DNA from: an uncultured Woeseiaceae bacterium
GTDB lineage: Bacteria; Pseudomonadota; Gammaproteobacteria; Steroidobacterales; Woeseiaceae
Assembly (NCBI GenBank): GCA_905182415.1
Contig: CAJJBK010000002.1
Coordinates: 124,001-188,000 of the forward strand
Length of the DNA: 64,000 bases
Reading direction: 5' to 3'
The first letter of the stretch is position 1, and each line of letters begins with the position of its first letter. Positions 48,539 to 57,143 of this stretch are shown here, piece after piece. The notes beneath the pieces are model-generated. The model was not told where the DNA came from and did no database searches. It saw only the letters and a list, made by a program, of their open reading frames with translations. The position numbers were made by a program, and so were the translations under genes.

Positions 48539-50770
48539 ACGGCACCAGTCAATAAAAAACAAGCTAATGCAGATAACTGCATACTCAAAGTTGCAATAGA
48601 TGTTCCATTATTCCAATTATTTGATTATGAGTTAAATAAGAAAAATCAACATCTGCCAAAAATAGGTTGTCGTGTTTCAGTCCCGTTTGGGCGACAAAAA
48701 AAAATTGGTCTGATATTAGACATCGTTCAAAAAAGTGATCTACCTAAATCAAAATTAAAGCAATGCATCGATATTATTGATCAAGATCCTATATTCAATG
48801 ATTCAGATCTTTGGTTAATTTCATTTGCCAGCAAATACTACCAACACCCCATCGGAAGAGTCATATCAGCAGCGCTTCCCAGTCATTTAAAAAAAGGCAA
48901 GCCTGCCATAAACTTAATTGAAGCCATACAAATTACTAAAAAAGGCACTGAAGTAAATCCCAGCGAAATTAAGAAACGTGCACCAAAACAGGCGGTATTA
49001 CTTTCATATTTGAAAGGAAAAGAATCAATAACCATAGATATTTTGGATAAAGAAGCTATTGAATGGCGAGGTCAAAGAAAAAGTTTACTTAAAAAAGAAT
49101 GGATCAGAATATCTGATGTGAGATCGAATCTAAATGCAAAAATGAAAATGAGCACTCCAATTAAAGGGCCAGTTCTCAACTCAGAACAACAGTCAGCAGT
49201 AAATAATATAAATAAAGTACAGAATTTTGTCCCATTTTTACTTGATGGCATCACAGGTAGTGGTAAAACAGAAGTCTATCTGCAAGTTATCCTAGAGGTT
49301 CTAAAAAAAGGAGCTCAATGTCTGATACTTGTGCCTGAAATTGGATTAACAGCTCAATTCATAGAACGACTTATCAAAAGGATTGGAATTGAACCAGTCC
49401 TACTTCACTCGTCTTTATCAGAGCGTCAAAGATTCAAGGCATGGCAAAATATCAAAAATTCTCAAGCAAAACTTATTCTTGGTACCAGATCAGCAATTTT
49501 TGCTCCCATCCATAATCTTGGCATCATCATAGTTGATGAAGAAAACGATGTTTCTTACAAACAACAAGATGGATTTAGATACTCAGCGAGAGATTTAGCG
49601 GTAACAAAAGCAAAATATTTTAATATTCCAATCATACTAGGTTCTGCAACTCCTTCATTGGAAAGCTTAAGCCTTGTTAAGCAAAAAAAATATATACGAC
49701 TCGGACTTGAAAAAAGAGCTAGTAACGCTCAATTACCCTCTATGCACCTCATAGATATGACTAAAGATTATGCTCCAGACGGACTAAGTCCTTCTCTAAT
49801 TAGAATTATTAAACAGCATTTAAAAAAAAATGGGCAAATATTAATTTATATAAATAGAAGAGGTTTTGCACCCACCTTAATATGCCAATCCTGTAATCAT
49901 ATAGCTCAATGCTTAAGATGTGATTCTAGAATGACTGTCTATCTTTCAAGAAATAAACTGGTCTGCCACCATTGCGGTTCTTTTAGAAAATATACCGAGA
50001 AATGCATTATTTGTAATGCGGAATATAAAGCTCTAGGACAAGGAACTCAACGTCTAGAAGAAGTGCTCAATAATTATTTCCCTAACATTGCTATAAAACG
50101 TATTGACAGTGACTCAACCCGCTTAAAAGGAGCGATGGATGAAGCGCTCTCCATGGCCAATAGTGGAGAAGCAAAAATTCTAGTAGGCACTCAAATGTTA
50201 TCAAAAGGACATCATTTTCCCTCCTTATCTTTGGTTGCTGTAATCAATGCAGATCAAGGACTATTTAGTAGTGATTTTAGGGGTAGTGAGCGTTTAGCGC
50301 AAAGTCTTATACAAGTCTCAGGAAGAGCAGGCAGAGAAGATCAAAAAGGTCAGGTGGTTATACAAACTGAATATCCTGAACATCCGTTTTGGCAAGCACT
50401 ATTTGAAGGTGGCTATAAGAAAATTGCAGAAGATACAATGAAAGAAAGAGAAGCAGCATCATGGCCACCTTTTGCGTACCTTGCATTAATTAGAGCAAGC
50501 TCTCACAAGAAAGACTATACCTGGGATTTTCTAAACTCTGCAAATCAGATTATTGAAGAAGAAAAATTAAATGACGTCAATATTATGGGGCCTGTGAGTG
50601 CACCAATGGAAAGAAAAGCCGGGAAATATAGAGGACAACTTTTACTACATTGCGAGAATCGAAAATCATTACATCAACAAATATCATCATTTATTAAAAA
50701 GATAGAAAGAAATAAGAGTACTCACCGTGTAAAATGGTCTGTAGATATAGACCCAATCGAACTTTTTTAA
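48539..50770 (+). CDS. priA: Primosomal replication helicase PriA, no canonical start codon
   Basis: From 48530 the frame is open to 50770. No ATG, GTG or TTG occurs before TTG 49010, but the translation upstream is PriA N-terminal domain: 'ILKVAIDVPLFQLFDYELNK' and 'IGCRVSVPFGRQKKIGLI'. I propose ACG 48539 (743 residues, E. coli 732), next to a GAGAAGGG run (48531-48538) that would be too close for a normal site, so the start is uncertain. Helicase motifs are 'LLDGITGSGKTEVYLQVI', 'LIIVDEENDVSYKQQDG' and 'ILGSATPSLESL'; eight Cys in two zinc sites run from 'ICQSCNHIAQCLRC' to 'KCIICNAEY'. Walker B reads DEEN rather than the usual DEEH. Confidence 0.85.
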   Translation, partial: TAPVNKKQANADNCILKVAIDVPLFQLFDYELNKKNQHLPKIGCRVSVPFGRQKKIGLILDIVQKSDLPKSKLKQCIDIIDQDPIFNDSDLWLISFASKYYQHPIGRVISAALPSHLKKGKPAINLIEAIQITKKGTEVNPSEIKKRAPKQAVLLSYLKGKESITIDILDKEAIEWRGQRKSLLKKEWIRISDVRSNLNAKMKMSTPIKGPVLNSEQQSAVNNINKVQNFVPFLLDGITGSGKTEVYLQVILEVLKKGAQCLILVPEIGLTAQFIERLIKRIGIEPVLLHSSLSERQRFKAWQNIKNSQAKLILGTRSAIFAPIHNLGIIIVDEENDVSYKQQDGFRYSARDLAVTKAKYFNIPIILGSATPSLESLSLVKQKKYIRLGLEKRASNAQLPSMHLIDMTKDYAPDGLSPSLIRIIKQHLKKNGQILIYINRRGFAPTLICQSCNHIAQCLRCDSRMTVYLSRNKLVCHHCGSFRKYTEKCIICNAEYKALGQGTQRLEEVLNNYFPNIAIKRIDSDSTRLKGAMDEALSMANSGEAKILVGTQMLSKGHHFPSLSLVAVINADQGLFSSDFRGSERLAQSLIQVSGRAGREDQKGQVVIQTEYPEHPFWQALFEGGYKKIAEDTMKEREAASWPPFAYLALIRASSHKKDYTWDFLNSANQIIEEEKLNDVNIMGPVSAPMERKAGKYRGQLLLHCENRKSLHQQISSFIKKIERNKSTHRVKWSVDIDPIELF

Positions 50771-50802
50771 TATATCAAAATTATCTTATATAAGGCCTTA
50801 CT

Positions 50803-52548
50803 TTGAAAACAGCAATTATAAATCTAGTTAAATCAGGATTACAAAGGGTCCCTGAACTTGAGAAATTTCTAGACGATCATATAGCTGATAATGCCGTGGA
50901 AAGAACAAAAGATCTCATTCATGGAGACTTTAGCTCCAATATAGCGATGCGATTTGCCAAAGTAACAAAAAAAAATCCACGTGATCTTGCCAGCATCATA
51001 ATAAAAGAGATTCCTGAAAGTAATCTAGTTAAAAAAATAGAAATTGCCGGTCCTGGATTTATAAATTTTCATATGAGCGACTCAGCTTTCCATAAAGAAA
51101 TTTCTAAGATCATTAAAACCAAAAATCTTTATGGTAAATCGCAGAATAAGACAAAAGAAAAAATCCTTCTTGAATTTGTTTCAGCAAATCCAACTGGCCC
51201 ACTTCATGTTGGTCATGGAAGACATGCTGCTTATGGAGCTACCTTAGGCAATATTCTCGATGCAGCGGGATATTCAGTTAAACGTGAGTATTATGTTAAT
51301 GATGCCGGTCGACAAATGGATATTTTATGTGTCAGCGTAATAATTCGCATACTGGAAATTAATACGCCAGATATCGTAATGCCTGCAGCTGGATATCAAG
51401 GTGATTATATTGGAACAATTGCTGCATCATTAAATAAGAAAATTAACAGTAGCCTTATAAAAGTTTTCGTGCATTTACAAAATGAAAGTGCCAGTCAAGA
51501 TAAAGAACAGTTCATTGACTCACTAATAAAATCAGCCAAAGATACGTTAGGTTTAGAAGAATTTAATATAATAAAAAAAATCTCACTGGAACTAATCAGG
51601 AGTGATATTGAGGAAGATCTGAAGGAATTTGGGGTCACTTTTGATACATGGTTTTCAGAAAACAGCCTAGCTGAACAAGGTCATATTCAAACAACGTTAT
51701 CCTTGCTAAAAGATAAAGAATTATTATACAAAAAAGACGGTGCAATCTGGTTTAAAGCAACAGAATTTGACGATGAAAAAGATCGCGTTGTTACAAGAGA
51801 AAATAAAAATAATACTTATTTCACCTCTGATATAGCCTATCATCATAACAAAAAAGTACGTGGCTTTGACCATCTGATTGATATTCTTGGATCAGATCAC
51901 CATGGTTATATTGCTAGAGTCAGGGCTGGTCTTGTTGCAATGGGTCATCAGGCAACAGATCTTGAAGTTGAATTAGTTCAGTTTGTAAGTCTTTTTAGGG
52001 CGGGTGAAAAGCAGTCCATGTCCACAAGATCTGGCGAATTTATAACATTAAGACAACTTCGAGAAGAAGTTGGTAATGACGCAGCCCGCTTTTTTTATAT
52101 CATGCGCTCCAATGAACAGCATTTAGATTTTGATTTAGAGCTCGCTAAAAGTAAATCGAATGAAAATCCAGTTTATTATATACAATATGCTCATGCTCGT
52201 ATTGCAAGCGTATTTAGGCAGCTTGAAGAGAAAAAATACAATTATAATGAAGAAATAGGTATAGACAATATCTCCCTATTAGCAACAAATAAAGAGAAGT
52301 TAATAATGTCAGCATTATCTCGATTTCCCGAGGTAATTGAATTATCGGCCAACAACAGAGCTCCCCATAATCTAGCTCAATATTTAAGAGAGTTGGCCAA
52401 TGAATTTCACTCTTATTATAATGACAGTATCTTCATAGTTGAGGATAAAAATACAAGAAATGCTCGGATGTTACTCATCAAAGCAACACAATTGATTATA
52501 AAAAATGGCTTAGAACTGCTTGGTGTATCAAGCCCAAAATCAATGTAA
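50803..52548 (+). CDS. argS: Arginyl-tRNA synthetase
   Basis: A 581-residue class I synthetase. The N-terminal Add1 domain is followed by 'FVSANPTGPLHVGHGRHAAY' carrying the HIGH-type HVGH. 'YVNDAGRQMDIL', 'YFTSDIAYHHNK' and 'DILGSDHHGYIARVRAGL' are ArgRS-specific. The KMSKS site is 'GEKQSMSTRSGEFITLRQL' (no first Lys, as in many ArgRS). The anticodon-binding tail includes 'YYIQYAHARIASVFRQLEEK'. TTG 50803 has an AAGG site at 50792-50795. It sits after priA; in many relatives priA-argS continues into hslVU, which here lies 47 kb away. Confidence 0.96.
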   Translation: MKTAIINLVKSGLQRVPELEKFLDDHIADNAVERTKDLIHGDFSSNIAMRFAKVTKKNPRDLASIIIKEIPESNLVKKIEIAGPGFINFHMSDSAFHKEISKIIKTKNLYGKSQNKTKEKILLEFVSANPTGPLHVGHGRHAAYGATLGNILDAAGYSVKREYYVNDAGRQMDILCVSVIIRILEINTPDIVMPAAGYQGDYIGTIAASLNKKINSSLIKVFVHLQNESASQDKEQFIDSLIKSAKDTLGLEEFNIIKKISLELIRSDIEEDLKEFGVTFDTWFSENSLAEQGHIQTTLSLLKDKELLYKKDGAIWFKATEFDDEKDRVVTRENKNNTYFTSDIAYHHNKKVRGFDHLIDILGSDHHGYIARVRAGLVAMGHQATDLEVELVQFVSLFRAGEKQSMSTRSGEFITLRQLREEVGNDAARFFYIMRSNEQHLDFDLELAKSKSNENPVYYIQYAHARIASVFRQLEEKKYNYNEEIGIDNISLLATNKEKLIMSALSRFPEVIELSANNRAPHNLAQYLRELANEFHSYYNDSIFIVEDKNTRNARMLLIKATQLIIKNGLELLGVSSPKSM

Positions 52549-52573
52549 GTCTCTAATTTTTCGAAAATCAAAC

Positions 52574-52939
52574 TTAAAAAAGACGATTTCTTTTCACATA
52601 TTGAATTAATAAATAACTAAAAATAACAATATTAGTTACGCATATTGGCTCAAAATAACTCCCTAATATTGCTCTGTATTTAACACTAAAGAATAACGCA
52701 AAAAATAAATGCAGAGTAAATATAAAGAATAACCAAAATAAAATTTTCTTTGCTGACCTATTCTCTTTAAAGCCATAATAAGCAAGATTACCAAATATTA
52801 CTGAGAGGGTTAAAAAACCAGTTGGAATAATATAGTGATGACCCATAACGAAAGTTTGGACTACTAATAAAATGCCTGTAGTTACCAATAACGATACAAT
52901 TAAATCAAATGAATGGCTTAATGTGATGTAATTTTTCAT
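52574..52939 (-). CDS. Small integral membrane protein of unknown function
   Basis: A 121-residue protein with about four hydrophobic segments ('SLLVTTGILLVVQTFVMG', 'FLTLSVIFGNLAYYGF', 'ILFWLFFIFTLHLFFALFF', 'ICVTNIVIFSYLLIQYV'), separated by short basic loops and ending in a basic tail. I recognise no family. An AAGGAA ribosome site precedes ATG 52939. It follows ntrX by 36 nt on the minus strand and is convergent with argS, so it may be the last gene of the def-ntrYX operon. Confidence 0.7.
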   Translation of the reverse strand: MKNYITLSHSFDLIVSLLVTTGILLVVQTFVMGHHYIIPTGFLTLSVIFGNLAYYGFKENRSAKKILFWLFFIFTLHLFFALFFSVKYRAILGSYFEPICVTNIVIFSYLLIQYVKRNRLF

Positions 52940-52975
52940 GGTTATGTTCCTTGTTTATATCTCTTAATTATTATT

Positions 52976-54340
52976 TTATGTCTCTATTTTTGGTTCTAAA
53001 TTAATCTCAAGTGCCTTTAATTTACGATATAAATGAGTTCGTTCTACACCTACTCTTTTTGCCAACTGACCTACCTTCCCATCACACAAAATTAATTGCT
53101 GTTGAAGGTATGCACGTTCAAACTTTTCACGTGCTTCACGTAATGGTAGGGAGAGCAGATCTTGCTTTACAAAAGAATTGATAGATACTTCTTGATTTTT
53201 TAACTGACCTTCAATTTCATCAAGAGTGACATCATCATCACGACCTTCAATGAGCAATCTTCTTATAATATTCTTTAATTCGCGTAAATTATCCGGCCAA
53301 GGATAATTACGTAAGCGATTTTGTGCCCCAATACTAAAACGACGGAACGTTAATTGCTCTATCTCTACAAAGTAATCAACATAGAATTTTATAAAATCAG
53401 GAACATCTTCGGCATGATCTCTAAGCGCTGGAACTCTCAATGCCTGGATACTAATATTTGAAATTAACTCACGTTTTAATTTTCCCTCTTGCATATCACG
53501 TATATAATTTTCATCCACAACAGCTATTACTCGACACTTCATTTGTAATGAAGAATTACCATTTATTCTATTGTATTGGCCGTTTTCTAAAATATTATGT
53601 AAAAGTTGTTGTGCTCTTATATTAAGATCAGATAAGCCATTAATTACTAACGTTCCCTCTTTTGCTTGCTCAATAAAACCCGGTATAATTTCGTGATCCA
53701 TTTCTTTACCAAGAATCTGCTCCTCAGTATTTGTAGTAGTTAGTAAAACGGAAGCTAATTCGATACAAGGATTTATCGCTCTTTGGCTGATATCATGGAG
53801 ATAACGAGCAAATGCAACCCTTGCCGTTCCTGCTTCACCAATCAACATAAGATTAGAATCAAGCGAAGCGACATGTCTCAATTCTTTTCTAAATTTCTTT
53901 AAAAGATCACTGTGCCCAATTGAGATAAAAGAAGCTGCATTCCCAACTTTTGCATAATTTCCTTTTGGTTTTCTTTCTGCGAGCGCATCCTCTACTGTGC
54001 GTAGTAATTTTGCAATTGACAATGGTTTTTCGATAAAATTACTTGCCCCCAGATGCGTAGATTCAATTGCCGTGTCTACATTTCCATGGCCCGACATCAT
54101 TACTACCGCAGAATTCAATTGATCGTTATCAGACCACTCTTTTAATAAGGTAATACCGTCAGTTTCTGGCATCCATATATCAAGTAAAATAAGATCGAAA
54201 TTCTCTTTATCTCTTGCCATTTTTGCTTCAATAGCACTAGCTGCTGCTGTGACAATGTACCCTTCATCAGAAAGAATGTCTTGAATCAATTCTCGGATAT
54301 CGAGCTCATCATCAACAACTAAAATCTTTATCGACTTCAT
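52976..54340 (-). CDS. ntrX: NtrX-type response regulator with degenerate AAA+ domain
   Basis: A 454-residue regulator: receiver domain (residues 1-120; acceptor Asp54, Lys105), AAA+-derived central domain (about 140-385) and a C-terminal Fis-type HTH ('VGQLAKRVGVERTHLYRKLK'). The central domain has lost its nucleotide motifs. Walker A reads GEAGTARV (residues 168-175) with Arg for the invariant Lys. Walker B reads LVINGLSD (231-238) instead of the usual LFLDEI-type sequence. The sigma-54-contacting GAFTGA loop is not found. 'LRNYPWPDNLRELKNIIRRL' is retained. It is coupled to ntrY by a 4-nt overlap. It probably acts as a phosphorylation-dependent DNA-binding protein rather than a sigma-54 activator. 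Confidence 0.88.
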   Translation of the reverse strand: MKSIKILVVDDELDIRELIQDILSDEGYIVTAAASAIEAKMARDKENFDLILLDIWMPETDGITLLKEWSDNDQLNSAVVMMSGHGNVDTAIESTHLGASNFIEKPLSIAKLLRTVEDALAERKPKGNYAKVGNAASFISIGHSDLLKKFRKELRHVASLDSNLMLIGEAGTARVAFARYLHDISQRAINPCIELASVLLTTTNTEEQILGKEMDHEIIPGFIEQAKEGTLVINGLSDLNIRAQQLLHNILENGQYNRINGNSSLQMKCRVIAVVDENYIRDMQEGKLKRELISNISIQALRVPALRDHAEDVPDFIKFYVDYFVEIEQLTFRRFSIGAQNRLRNYPWPDNLRELKNIIRRLLIEGRDDDVTLDEIEGQLKNQEVSINSFVKQDLLSLPLREAREKFERAYLQQQLILCDGKVGQLAKRVGVERTHLYRKLKALEINLEPKIET

Positions 54341-56577
54341 CTTGAATCTCTCCCGTTATCTTGATGATTCTGAAGGTTTGAAATTATTGCTTCCCTGATC
54401 TGTTCATTTGGCGGCAACAAAATACTTATTAGTGCGCCTTGATTTTTTGTATTTTTTGCCTCAATGGATCCCATATGTTCTTCAACCAATTTTTTTACAA
54501 TAGCTAAACCCAATCCCGTTCCTTTCGGTTTAGAAGTAACATATGGATCAAATATTTGACCTAAAGATTCTTCTTTAAAACCACCACCATTATCTTCGAC
54601 TGTAATTTGAATCATTTCTCTTTGTTTAACATTTACTTGTTTAATATCTATTTTAATAAACCCATTCTGCCTAGTATCAATGGCTTCTATAGAGTTTCTA
54701 ATTAAGTTATGCATCATCTGTCTAATCCTTCCAGGGTCTGCATCAAAATCATCAATGGGAGTTTCTATATTAAACTGAATATTTATTGTTTTGGCTTGCT
54801 CTTTATACAAGTCAATGACTTCATTGATTAAATCTTCAATACTAAAAGAGCTTATATCCATATCAGGAGCTCGAGCGTAGTCACTAAAAGCATTTACCAT
54901 GTCTCTCATTGCGGCAACCTGCTCAACAATAATATGCGTTGACCGATCCAATATCTCACCATCTTCTGTACTCATGGTATCAAGATATTTTTTACGCAAT
55001 CGTTCGGCAGATAATTGAATAGGAGTCAAAGGGTTCTTTATCTCATGAGCTAATCGACGCGCTACCTCACCCCAGGCAGCATCACGCTGTGATTGTAATT
55101 GTAATGTAATATCATCAAAAACAACCACGAAACCAACCTCCTCGCCTGCTTCGCTTGATAAATTTGTACAAGCACAAGTCAATACTCTTCGTCCCTTAAC
55201 AGCATGCACTACTATTTGATCATGCCAAATAGTAACTCCTTTATCGAGTTGCCTTTTGACCACATCATAAAGTTCTTGCAATACCGAGTTACCTGTCGCC
55301 ATATCTGATAAAAGCTCTCCGGTTCGACCGTTAAAATCAACATTCAAGATTGCACCAGCAGCCTTATTAACGGTTCGAATCTTAAGATTTGATTCCAAAG
55401 AAATAACACCAGTAGATAGATTGGCCAATATAATTTCAAGATTAGCTCTTTCTGCCTCTACCAAATTTTGACTCATACTGGCTTGCTGCCTTGCCAATGA
55501 CAACCCTTTCGTCATCTCATTAAACGAATTAACAAGAAATCCTATTTCATCGCCCGTGGGAATTGGCAATTGAGTATCAAAGTCCCCTTTTGCCACCGCA
55601 CGTGTTCCCTCAACTAAATTTTGAATTGGCGAAACTAATCTTCTGGACAAAACAAAAGCACCATATATTGAAGCTAGCAAAGAGATCATCAGGACCACGG
55701 TTAGCGTTAAAGAGAATGTTCTTTTTAATGGTGCTCGTAAATAAACAATTTTTTTATAATCTGTATACGATGAATCGATGCTGTTAACCATTCTTCCAAT
55801 ACGTTGAGAAACTAAAAATCGTGACCTTATAGTACCTATAGCATCTAAATTCCTTCCCCCAATTAATGGTACAGCTGTTCTAATTTCATATGAGCCATCT
55901 GAAAGAGGGTCAAGGCTAACATAAGGGCGATTTTGCCTGACTTGCAATAAAAGCTCATCAGATAAACCCTTAGGTGCAATACCGGCAGTTTGATTAGAAT
56001 TAGTTGCTATCATTCGCCCGTTTCTTCCAAACAAAGTTAATTCACTAGCGCCAATTTCTTGACGCAAAGAACCAATCTCATAAATAAACTGTTTTTGGTC
56101 AGTCAGTCTTAATCGCTCAGCTATTTGTTCTGTAGCCGCTAAATGATCTCGCATTTGCATAGCTAGAGCATTTCGGCTTAAAGTCAATGCATCATCTAAG
56201 CCTGCTTCAACTTCAACATTAAACCAGGTATCAATGCCACGATTAATAAATTGCATTGAAAAATAAAAGACAATTAATAATGGAATAATTGCCAATCCAA
56301 CAAACATTCCTACCATTCTTGCTTTTAGCTTCGATCCAGGGACATGAGAACGATAATCTCGATAAAGTTTACTGAGATTACCGATCAGAAGGATCATCAG
56401 AACAAGCAAGCAAAGCACATTAACCCATAATATAGAATTCGCTAATTGATCAAAATTCTCTGAATTTTTTGCAACTTGACTGAGCATCAAAAGCGCTATA
56501 AATGAAAGGCCCACACCAAATGCGCCTAACATTCCATACAAAAGGGGCCTTATCTTCTGAGTTGCCATTCGAACCAT
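54337..56577 (-). CDS. ntrY: NtrY-type membrane sensor histidine kinase
   Basis: A 746-residue sensor. Two N-terminal helices and a third near residue 95-110 precede an extracytoplasmic region (about 115-285), then a helix at 288-310, HAMP (about 311-360), PAS (about 375-490), the HisKA phospho-acceptor His511 in 'RRLAHEIKNPLTPIQLSAER', and an ATPase domain with 'MHNLIRNSIEAID', 'VEDNGGGFKEE' and 'GTGLGLAIVKKLVEEH'. The Tyr/Asn-rich topology is typical of NtrY, which responds to nitrogen, redox or envelope conditions in other bacteria. ATG 56577 overlaps the DUF4390 gene by 28 nt. An alternative ATG lies at 56568. Confidence 0.92.
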   Translation of the reverse strand: MVRMATQKIRPLLYGMLGAFGVGLSFIALLMLSQVAKNSENFDQLANSILWVNVLCLLVLMILLIGNLSKLYRDYRSHVPGSKLKARMVGMFVGLAIIPLLIVFYFSMQFINRGIDTWFNVEVEAGLDDALTLSRNALAMQMRDHLAATEQIAERLRLTDQKQFIYEIGSLRQEIGASELTLFGRNGRMIATNSNQTAGIAPKGLSDELLLQVRQNRPYVSLDPLSDGSYEIRTAVPLIGGRNLDAIGTIRSRFLVSQRIGRMVNSIDSSYTDYKKIVYLRAPLKRTFSLTLTVVLMISLLASIYGAFVLSRRLVSPIQNLVEGTRAVAKGDFDTQLPIPTGDEIGFLVNSFNEMTKGLSLARQQASMSQNLVEAERANLEIILANLSTGVISLESNLKIRTVNKAAGAILNVDFNGRTGELLSDMATGNSVLQELYDVVKRQLDKGVTIWHDQIVVHAVKGRRVLTCACTNLSSEAGEEVGFVVVFDDITLQLQSQRDAAWGEVARRLAHEIKNPLTPIQLSAERLRKKYLDTMSTEDGEILDRSTHIIVEQVAAMRDMVNAFSDYARAPDMDISSFSIEDLINEVIDLYKEQAKTINIQFNIETPIDDFDADPGRIRQMMHNLIRNSIEAIDTRQNGFIKIDIKQVNVKQREMIQITVEDNGGGFKEESLGQIFDPYVTSKPKGTGLGLAIVKKLVEEHMGSIEAKNTKNQGALISILLPPNEQIREAIISNLQNHQDNGRDSR

Positions 56578-57137
56578 TCACTTTTTAAATCCCACTGATT
56601 CCGCCAAAAAAATAGCAACCTCAATGGTGCTGAATATTGTTTTGTACCCAGTAAAGCTTGCAGCCTAAAACGATAATTAGTTAGAGGGTCAAGCGAACTA
56701 TTTTGTGTCAAAACTAGATCTTGCACCTTTCCTAATTTATTGAGTGCAGAAAATAAAGTTGCATATGAATCCTGAGTACCTCCCTGGACATCCCTAACTA
56801 TATAACGTTGACTTAAAGGTCTATATTCAAGTTCATACTGGAATTGCAATTCATCTTCTTTCGCATCAGGCATAAATCGTCTGCTTCTAATTATTTCAAT
56901 ATTCAACTCAATTGTAAGAGGAACGCCACTATTCAGAGCATTTAACGCTTCATCGCTCAAAAATAATTGCAGGCGAGCATCCAGCAAATAATTTTGCTTA
57001 TCCAGTATTGTTGTTGCTGATCGAACATCAAAATATCCTTCATGATTCGGCCTCATCTGAGCGGAAACATTTAATGCGGAGAGAAATAATATCAGCGATA
57101 TTAAATTCACTAATTTTTTATGAAAATTCAGTCTCAT
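56550..57137 (-). CDS. DUF4390 exported protein
   Basis: A 195-residue protein with a signal peptide ('LVNLISLILFLSALNVSAQ', cleavage near residue 26). The mature part shows the DUF4390 pattern: 'LLDARLQLFLSDEALNALNS' with 'GVPLTIELNIEIIRSRR' and a C-terminal 'WRNQWDLKSEWFEWQLRR'. DUF4390 genes commonly sit between rsmB and ntrYX in gamma- and betaproteobacteria, so a periplasmic role linked to NtrY sensing is a reasonable guess but unproven. It overlaps ntrY by 28 nt. Confidence 0.85.
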   Translation of the reverse strand: MRLNFHKKLVNLISLILFLSALNVSAQMRPNHEGYFDVRSATTILDKQNYLLDARLQLFLSDEALNALNSGVPLTIELNIEIIRSRRFMPDAKEDELQFQYELEYRPLSQRYIVRDVQGGTQDSYATLFSALNKLGKVQDLVLTQNSSLDPLTNYRFRLQALLGTKQYSAPLRLLFFWRNQWDLKSEWFEWQLRR

Positions 57138-57143
57138 TATAAT

